Part shown: in pieces, positions 57,738 through 64,000 of the stretch
How the letters are laid out: each line of letters starts with the position of its first letter
Numbering within the stretch: position 1 is the stretch's first letter
Assembly: GCA_039000515.1 (NCBI GenBank)
Contig: JBCFYV010011172.1
Location: forward strand, 72,303,941 to 72,367,940
Direction of reading: 5' to 3'
DNA length: 64,000 nucleotides
Source of the DNA: Timema cristinae
Taxonomy: Eukaryota > Arthropoda > Insecta > Phasmatodea > Timematidae
Made by a program: the position numbers and the translations under genes
The notes under the pieces: model-generated
The model's input: the letters and a program-made list of their open reading frames with translations, nothing else
Told to the model about the DNA's origin: nothing
Database searches by the model: none

Positions 57738-58712
57738 TAAGGTGGGGATATAGGGAACATGATTTAAAGGCAGTTGTTTTTTTCAAAACTTGTGTTGGTC
57801 AAAATAAATAAAATATTGCTTCATTACAAACATAAAGTTAAATTTGGTTCACATGGTGATATTAACAGTTAACTCATTTTTATTTCTCAATAGTCATTCT
57901 TATGGAAAAGTATTGAATATCGGGTGCTGAAATTTAGTTTCGCAAGACATGCATAAGAAATATACACATTAAAGCTATTATAATTTGTTAAATAAAAACT
58001 GTTTTAAACATACAATCATTTCAATAGTGATTAAATTATATCAGTTTAACAGGGTTATCTGGAAAACAGGTAAATGTCAGGGAAAAGCCATAGAAGAGTC
58101 AGTGAATTTTATCAAATTTCGGGATTTTTTTTCATATTCACAAAAAAAAAAGACTAACTTTTATATAGTGGTCAATTTATTTTTACTTTTTTACAATTAA
58201 TACAACGAACCTCTTTTAACACAGTTTAGTATACTAATCTCAATTTTCAAAGTCATTATATGATTTTCATGTCGTCTTTCCACCCCCTCTACCGCGCATT
58301 TTTAGACAAAGTAGTGTCATGGTTATGCGCATGCGTGAGATTTCTTATTATATTCTAGTATGAAGAAATTTAAACTGTATTGGTGCTAGGCGAGCTTTTA
58401 ATGACTCACCATGATCTCTTTGAAATCTATTCTATATCGTACTACCCAATATCGCATCACTATTGGCTGAAATAATTTAAATTTAAATTCATATACTGGA
58501 TGATTTCAAAATATATATATTTGTCTATAAATATTATTGCATTAAGTTGCGATCTTATTACAATAGTGCTATTAATATTTATATATAGGCCTATCATGGC
58601 TGGAAAAGTTGAAAACTGGTTCTGGAAAACCTGTAAAAGTCAAGAAATTTTAAAACTTAGTTTTGCTGGACACCCTCTTTAAGCAATAGCGTTTTAATTT
58701 AACTCTAATCAA
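57738..58712. other. No gene seen
   Basis: AT-rich; open frames at 57985-58200 and 58500-58682 are A/T-driven. Confidence 0.35.
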
Positions 58713-58925
58713 TTTTTTTGCACCGTGGTTTAAACGCAAATGTGCTAAATACGCTAATGTGTTAGGGATGACCAAGGTTGAATTAAGGAGAAATGTGCTT
58801 GCATTTGCGTGGAGGGAGAGTAGAAATACATTTAGGAAAATTTAAATTTTGATCTTGTCATCAGTAAAGTATATTTCTAAAGTGTGTCGCCTTAGACTAT
58901 TTGACCACGATGGTTTTTTTTTTTA
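58713..58925 (-). mobile_element. SINE-B, decayed
   Basis: Minus-strand: T-run and GCACCGTGGTTTAA, then CTAATGTGTTAGGGATGACC, TGCATTTGCGTGGAGGGAGA and a head scrap (GCCTTAGACTATTTGACCAC). The tail stem is gone. Confidence 0.65.
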
Positions 58926-59690
58926 ATTAATATTCATTGATAATTTCAAGTATGATTTTGAAATGTTTCCATCGTGAGTTTTCTTCTTTCATGTGTGCCG
59001 AATGAACAGACGGCTTATTGGCCCTACTACCCTAAAACCTAAGAAATAAGGAATAAAAAACAACAGATTATCATTTTGACTTACACACAGAAAGGGTCTC
59101 AATGTTCATGTGTTACAATAACTACCAGAAATATAAATAAAAACTATTTTAAATATACAATCCGTTCATTAGTGATCAAATTGTATGTTATTTATTTTTT
59201 AATTATTTGAGATTTTCAACGTGCATTTTATGAACTAACTGATTATATCAATACACGAGAATTTTTATGAGCGAGCTCGAAAGGGGCTACCGATTTTCCC
59301 GGTAAAGGTATTTTGACATAACTTCCAGGGTTAATTTACATGTCATAATTGACATGGGACCGATGGTTTTAGGCTTACTTTCCCTCCGCATGGAGTTGTG
59401 CTACGGATTTTTATCGCTCGAGAAAAATCCGTCAACGCCCAGAAGCGGATTTATACTATAGGCACGGCGGCGGCATATTCTGGATAATATTATTTTTAAT
59501 TTTAATATATTTTTTTAATGATTACGTTTATGGCGTGTACATGCCGTCTTTTCTTTCGTAGAAATCGTTTAGCTCCCCACCCCCTCCCCCCAACATATCT
59601 TTCCTCCGAAATCTCCTAAACCCTTGAAAAAAATGGGGGGGGGGGGGGGGGGGCATATTATAATTGTGCCAAGGGGCGATTTTTTTTAAC
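58926..59690. other. No gene; G-rich patch at right
   Basis: 59570-59655 holds C- and G-homopolymers (G18 or so at 59634-59653), resembling the G-rich hAT-like elements, but ends were not found. Confidence 0.35.
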
Positions 59691-59694
59691 CCGC

Positions 59695-59775
59695 AACTTT
59701 CAACCCAGCTGGGTTTGAACCCATGAACCTTGAGTCCTGAGGCGAGCACTCTACCTCAGGACCACCGAGGTCGAC
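59695..59775 (-). repeat. tRNA-like fragment
   Basis: On the minus strand TCCTGAGGTAGAGTGCTCGC (A box) and GGTTCATGGGTTCAAACCCA (B box) lie in tRNA-like spacing. No convincing 7-bp acceptor pairing; a SINE head or pseudogene is more likely than a gene. Confidence 0.45.
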
Positions 59776-60321
59776 AAATGATATCAGTTGAAGCCAGATA
59801 GACGCGAATAATACATAACGTTCCTTGTGACTTTAGAGCTGCTACACCTGTACAAACTGTGTTAGTAACCATCTATCAGCAATAGATTAAACGATCGTTG
59901 TTTTAATTTATTTTAAGCGTTTGGTTTACTTGTCGCTAAAATTTCACGTCCTTTGGGCTAAAAATGGATCATTTATCTGATAGCTAGTAAAGTTACCAGA
60001 TCTACTTTGATGTATCCATACACCAAACATAGCCTATGATCTGTCAAAACTTTAGCAGAGAACTTTGTTTTTAAATTTTTCTTACTTTTTTCATTATCGA
60101 CACATGGAATTATGAAAATAACCGGCCGGTTTTTTATTTTTTTGGTATGGATTATGTAGTTCACTTAAAAATGAAAAATAAGAACTTCTAAAAGGTTGCC
60201 TTCACTTCCTAAATAAATACGGTGAACCGGACGAAGTGAGGGTGGTTGATGACGTCATACAACTCGTGTGCATGCTCTTACAAAATGAAACCTTTTTTTA
60301 TTTTGAAGCTAAATTATAAAA
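59776..60321. other. No gene seen
   Basis: AT-rich; a minus-strand open frame (59973-60164) has no recognised motif. Confidence 0.35.
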
Positions 60322-60580
60322 TAAATGGTACGATGCACCGCACAGACTTTTTCTCTCTTTAATCTTAAAATAGACATTTACTATAAACTCCTAATATTTG
60401 TGAAAATAAATAATATACATTGTTGCAAAAACACTGCACAAGAGAGCATAAAGGTATTAATATACACTTTTATACAAACATTGAGAAAAGGGAGAGTCGA
60501 CATTGATCAAAATCTCTAGTTAGATTTTTTTGACGATCAAGTTATTGAGGGTCGGGAGAAAGTAAAAAACATTTATTTAC
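60322..60580 (-). repeat. R1 dispersed repeat, short
   Basis: AAATGGTACGATGCACCGCA at the left end, GAGAGCATAAAGG, then TTAGATTTTTTTGACGATCA and GGGAGAAAGTAAAAA, as at 1-290 and 14667-15455. Confidence 0.55.
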
Positions 60581-60654
60581 TGTACATTAGAAATTATGAT
60601 TTATGATAGCCAGTTATAAGAAGTAATAAGTGTGACTATAATACTTTTTAATTT

Positions 60655-60910
60655 ATTATATCATGCATTATGATATCTTGTTGCCACAAACGCAAAAGAA
60701 TTACATAATAGTTTTATTAATCTCTTTTGTTCTTTCATTTTGTCATGAAAATTACAATAATACATTAATCCTTAAGGATATATTATTATTGGAATCTTTT
60801 GACAACTCCTTTGAATAACTAGGTAGGTTTACTAAGCAAATACAATTTATTTCTACAATGGTTGACATTAGTGACTTTAAGTCATTATTTGCAAAGAAAA
60901 GTATTTTAGC
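60655..60910 (+). repeat. R4 repeat, first copy
   Basis: Shares with 62553-62765, in order: TCTTGTTGCCACAAACGCAAAA-like, TTCTTTCATTTT, TAATCCTTAAGGATATATTA, TTTACTAAGCAAATACAATT, ACATTAGTGACTTTAAGTCA. Both in the same orientation about 1.9 kb apart. Confidence 0.6.
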
Positions 60911-61090
60911 TATGCTAAAAATCTATTTGTAAGGCAATAAAAATATAGCTTTGTGTAACCCACCTTAATAAATTATAAGACTGAGACTTTAGAACAAAAT
61001 GTGCACACAGCTCAGAAACAATGTCTTATGAAAATAAGCGCATATAGATTTGTGATTAAAACATTTATAAAATAATTATCTAATATTTCA

Positions 61091-61336
61091 ATCACGTTAA
61101 AATTATTATTATTTGTATTATTATTATTATTTATTATTATCATCACCGTGTTTTACTACCTGTTCGTGCTATACGCATTTACGCTAATGTGTAATGGTAG
61201 GGTGATTGTGAGATGAAATGGAGGACCTACAGTTTAACGTGGAATCCGAACCAGGTAGAGGCCTGGTATTCCCCTCATTCACAAGAAATCTTGTCAGAGG
61301 TGAAGGAAGGGTTGGGCAATAAATATCACGTTAAAA
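61091..61336 (-). mobile_element. SINE-A, 5'-truncated (left of inverted pair)
   Basis: ATT-repeat tail, decayed tail stem (ACCTG..CGTGCT), body, cut at GAAGGAAGGGTTGGG. The 12-bp duplication ATCACGTTAAAA is perfect at 61091-61102 and 61325-61336. Confidence 0.9.
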
Positions 61337-61359
61337 GAGAATACGATAAAATGCTCTTC

Positions 61360-61539
61360 TTTTAATATCATTTAATGTGGGGAATGCCAGACCTCCACCA
61401 TGGTTCGGATTCCACGCTAAACTGTAGGTCCTCCATTTCATCTCACAATCACCCTACCATTACACATTAGCGTATGTGCGTATAGCCCTTACGGGTAGTA
61501 AGATGCGGTGCTAATAATAATAATTATTATTTTAATATC
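61360..61539 (+). mobile_element. SINE-A, 5'-truncated (right of inverted pair)
   Basis: Starts AATGTGGGGAATGCCAGACC, then body and tail (AGCCCTTACGGGTAGTAAGA), ending TAATAATAATTATTA. The 10-bp duplication TTTTAATATC is at 61360-61369 and 61530-61539. Together with the left copy it makes complementary arms of about 150 bp. Confidence 0.88.
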
Positions 61540-61869
61540 GAATGAAAGTAGATCTTATTGATAATGATTAATTAAATAAATAAAATGGCGGTGGTTTGAA
61601 AACGATCACTTTCAAAACGGCAAATTATTATTGATGGCAATAGAAATCGTTTCTAAGAATGTCGGTAGGTAGCAGTACTGCGGTCGTCAGAAATATTAAG
61701 CCTCGTTATACTCCTTAAACTCCGTGTGGTTACAATCCTTACCACTTTTAATTTCGCAAACACTCTCTATAGGTATGAACATTGGTATAGCTAGGGAAAG
61801 TTAGCATCAATCCATTCGCCAAACCATATGATCTGCAAGACCATATGTTGGGCTATTTTTTAAATACTT
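61540..61869. other. No gene seen
   Basis: Unstructured; nothing supportable. Confidence 0.35.
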
Positions 61870-62151
61870 TTGTTAGTCAAAAAACCCCGCCTCGGTGGCG
61901 TTGTTAGCTGACGCGCAAGTTTCGTGTTGAACTAGGTTGCCGAGGACGTGTAGATTGATGTTCGAATCTCTCTCGGCTGAATTTGGGTGTGTGTATTCCT
62001 AAATGGTTTTCCACTCTCCCTCCGCGCAAATGCGGGTTCACTTTCTCTATATTCAACCTTCCTAATTCCTAACCTATAGATTAATTAGTACTTAAGCGTA
62101 TAACCCGAACGGGTAGTAAGACGTGGTGCTAAGTATTATTGTTAGTCAAAA
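61870..62151 (+). mobile_element. SINE-B, variant head B', with target duplication
   Basis: Head CGCCTCGGTGGCGTTGTTAG and CTGACGCGCAAG, B box GATGTTCGAATCTCTC, body and intact tail (ACCCGAACGGGTAGTAAGAC). The 13-bp duplication TTGTTAGTCAAAA is perfect at 61870-61882 and 62139-62151. Same head type as 10242-10528. Confidence 0.92.
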
Positions 62152-62552
62152 CTTTCACAACACTTTTTTCCTTTATTTTTTTAACATTATTGAAACACAA
62201 ACTAAACAAAATAACCTTATTTATGTTTATTTTTTTGTGGAAGCGGCGTCTCTAGTTCACTTTGCTTTTCAAACAAGAGCTTCTAAAATGCTGTGTTCTT
62301 TTTAAACATCAAGATGGAGAGTCAGCAGAAACAAGGGTTGTTTATGACTTAATACAAACTGTCTTCGGCTGTGTTCATGCGCGCTTATATGATAAAAACG
62401 TTTTATTTTAAAACTAATTTTGTATGGCTTTTTCTCTAAGTTATTAAAACACTTTTATTTAGACCTAATTTGGTGGCCAATTATAACGAGATACATGATT
62501 GAATATAATAATTTTTAATTTATTATTTCATATACTCGTATTATTATTAATA
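62152..62552. other. No gene seen
   Basis: AT-rich; nothing supportable. Confidence 0.35.
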
Positions 62553-62842
62553 TCTCTTGTTGCTTGTTGTTGCCAAAACCGCAAAACTACTTTTAATTAT
62601 TTGGTTCTTTCAATGAAACTCCAACTATACAGTAATCCTTAGTGAAGTATTATTACAATCGTTTGATAATACTTTTTATTGATAGTTTAGTATAACTAAG
62701 CAAATAATAATTATATCCAAATAGGTTTACATTAGTGACTTTCAGACATTGTTTGCAATATAGACTTTTATATTTTTATTTTGGTTTTATTTAGTGGTTT
62801 TAGTTAAAATATCCTTATATATATATGTATATATATATATAT
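62553..62842 (+). repeat. R4 repeat, second copy, then (AT)n
   Basis: R4 landmarks as at 60655-60910 run to about 62765. An AT microsatellite lies at about 62815-62842. Confidence 0.55.
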
Positions 62843-62869
62843 AAAGATTTTCTATGAATTGATATTAAA

Positions 62870-63250
62870 AATAGATAAATGAAAATACGATAGGTACATT
62901 TAAAAAAAATTTGCAATTGGGTTCTTTACCATCATTTATGTTTTCATATCGATTCGCATATCGATGTTAATTTATTTGTCTGCGTATAACCCGAACAGGT
63001 AGTAAGACGCGGTGCTAATTAATAATAATAATAATAATAATAATAAATTTATTTGTCTATCTCTGATTGAATTTCCTTAGATATCCGCAATGAAAGTTCT
63101 TTAAAAAATTCAAGTTCATCCAACTTTTACGGAATTCTACGAACCATGTACTTATGGATTGGGACTGAGTTTACACAGTGATCTGTTATTACAAAGTTGA
63201 TCTTTTACGGACCCTGAATATGGATAATTAACTTTACTGCTTTTGGCTTG
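62870..63250. repeat. R3 segment, second copy, interrupted by SINE tail
   Basis: ATATCGATGTTAATTTATTTGTCT, then ATATCCGCAATGAAAGTTCT, CATCCAACTTTTACGGAATT and CTACGAACCATGTACTTA match the order at 15500-15720. A 64-bp SINE tail lies inside. Confidence 0.5.
62969..63058 (+). mobile_element. Tail-only SINE insertion with 13-bp duplication
   Basis: Only 64 bp (62982-63045): GCGTATAACCCGAACAGGTA, GTAAGACGCGGTGCTAATTA, then TAA repeats. The perfect duplication AATTTATTTGTCT lies at 62969-62981 and 63046-63058. No head or body at all, so the source could be SINE-A, SINE-B or the partner LINE. Confidence 0.93.
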
Positions 63251-63608
63251 TTGATGGGACCTTAACCGTCCGAATAATCTTGTAAAGTCATAAAATAAAG
63301 GCGTGGAAAATGTTTATTTATCAAGGCAACGACTGCAGAATCTTTGAAAATATTCTGACACAGCTTTGTGATAGCAATCAAATTACACCCTTCAACTGTT
63401 TGACTTTACCGCCCACTCAGATATACACATTTTGCTTTCTATAAAAGTGTCAAACTATCACTCGCAAAACGACTCTTTGACTTAAATGTGCGTGAATAAA
63501 AGTGTCCGACGTAATCATCTTGGAGGAGCTGGCTGGATTAAATCTTGATTTGTTTTAGTCGAGATATTTGACCAGCTCAAGAACACAGTGGAACCTAGGA
63601 AAACTCAC
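63251..63608. other. No repeat seen; flank of a candidate exon
   Basis: Less repetitive and less AT-rich than the rest of the window. No promoter or polyadenylation claim can be supported. Confidence 0.3.
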
Positions 63609-63857
63609 AGGAACATAGTCGTCTCCGCTCTTGTGCCTCTATAAAGACTGCCTTTCGGCGATCCTTCGCCTTTGTTGATTCCTTTTCTTGTGGCCCCTTT
63701 TCTTCTTCTTCTTCTTGTCATTGGGCTCGTCCAACATTCTGTTCCAGTGCTTGAACACGACAGGTACGTCGGACAGCGGACCAAGTCCCCGGTTTGACCC
63801 TTGCCTCCGATCACCTTGAGCACGCCCCTCTTGAGTGCTTCTGGCAACGTCAAATAT
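63609..63857 (-). CDS. Candidate exon of unknown gene
   Basis: On the minus strand a pyrimidine-rich acceptor (TTTATCTTTCTCAG) precedes 63857 and a GTGAGT donor follows 63609, giving a 249-bp segment. One frame gives DVPVVFKHWNRMLDEPND, then a lysine run, RGHKKRNQQRRRIAERQSL and a TAG inside the segment; its third positions are G/C-rich, as in real coding sequence. A second frame is open throughout but has a less protein-like composition. The first frame would suit a 3'-terminal exon with a basic tail, in which case the donor is coincidental. That frame also stays open across the acceptor up to 63965. I do not recognise the family. This is the only stretch in the window that looks like a host exon, and the evidence is modest. 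Confidence 0.3.
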
Positions 63858-64000
63858 CTGAGAAAGATAAAACCATTTTGACCATAGTGGCTGGACTGAG
63901 CGAGTGGTTAACATGCCTGAGCTGGGGGTGTGATACCTATTTGCTGCATTATGATTTTCACACACTTTGATTTTATACCGTCCCTCGACGTGAATTTTGA
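63858..64000. other. Window end, possible intron or tRNA-like scrap
   Basis: TGGCTGGACTGAGCGAGTGG (63887-63906) resembles a tRNA A-box region, but no B box is seen before the window ends. Confidence 0.25.

Overview
This window reads as a repeat-saturated, AT-rich intergenic or intronic stretch of an animal nuclear genome. It has no operons, no ribosome-binding-site-led genes and no long intact ORFs. It carries tRNA-headed SINEs, a pogo/Tigger transposon, hAT remnants, MITEs and a non-LTR reverse-transcriptase fragment. That combination fits an invertebrate, perhaps an arthropod, but I cannot name the species from sequence alone. Nearly all of the longer open frames lie inside tandem repeats or SINEs and are not genes.

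Layout. 0-5.4 kb holds degraded repeats: a G-rich hAT-like element, part of a large unclassified family called R1 here, a tRNA-derived element and a full SINE-A. 5.6-9.24 kb is an ~80-bp satellite. 9.2-18 kb holds SINE-B copies, a Helitron-like element, and two nests: a hAT remnant inside a SINE-B, and a hAT MITE plus a SINE-A inside another SINE-B. 18-26 kb has two fresh SINE-A copies, several old SINE-B copies and two copies of dispersed repeat R2. 26.1-27.85 kb has 54-bp and 59/62-bp minisatellites with a SINE-A at the edge of the second. 30.4-33.4 kb is a TA-target MITE abutting a dead Tigger element that itself contains a SINE-A. 33.5-34.3 kb is a second copy of the G-rich element, inverted relative to the first. 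36.4-37.05 kb is a LINE fragment broken by a SINE-A. 37.5-41.97 kb is a ~38-bp satellite. 43.3-46.8 kb has two more R1 copies. 47.2-47.7 kb is a SINE-in-SINE. 51.2-52.3 kb is a 34-bp array split by a SINE-A. 54.7-55.97 kb is a 50-bp array. 57.2-57.7 kb is a Harbinger-like MITE. 60.3-63.25 kb has R1-related repeats, a head-to-head SINE-A pair, a SINE-B and a tail-only SINE insertion. Near the right end is the only exon-like segment, of unknown identity.

How the parts relate. SINE-A (Asp/Glu/Gly-like tRNA head) and SINE-B (Leu/Ser-like head, plus a variant head B') share one 3' tail. Its core is a 5-bp stem with a 2-nt loop, followed by a conserved segment and (TAA)n or poly(A). Target-site duplications of about 10-19 bp and frequent 5' truncation point to LINE-driven retroposition, probably by a partner LINE with the same 3' end. 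SINE-A copies are clean and repeatedly sit inside other repeats, so SINE-A is younger than SINE-B, the Tigger element, the LINE fragment and at least one minisatellite. About 12 kb (roughly 18%) is minisatellite of six or more unrelated unit sequences.

I did not find a convincing new protein-coding system. The most unusual material is the structure of the repeats themselves.
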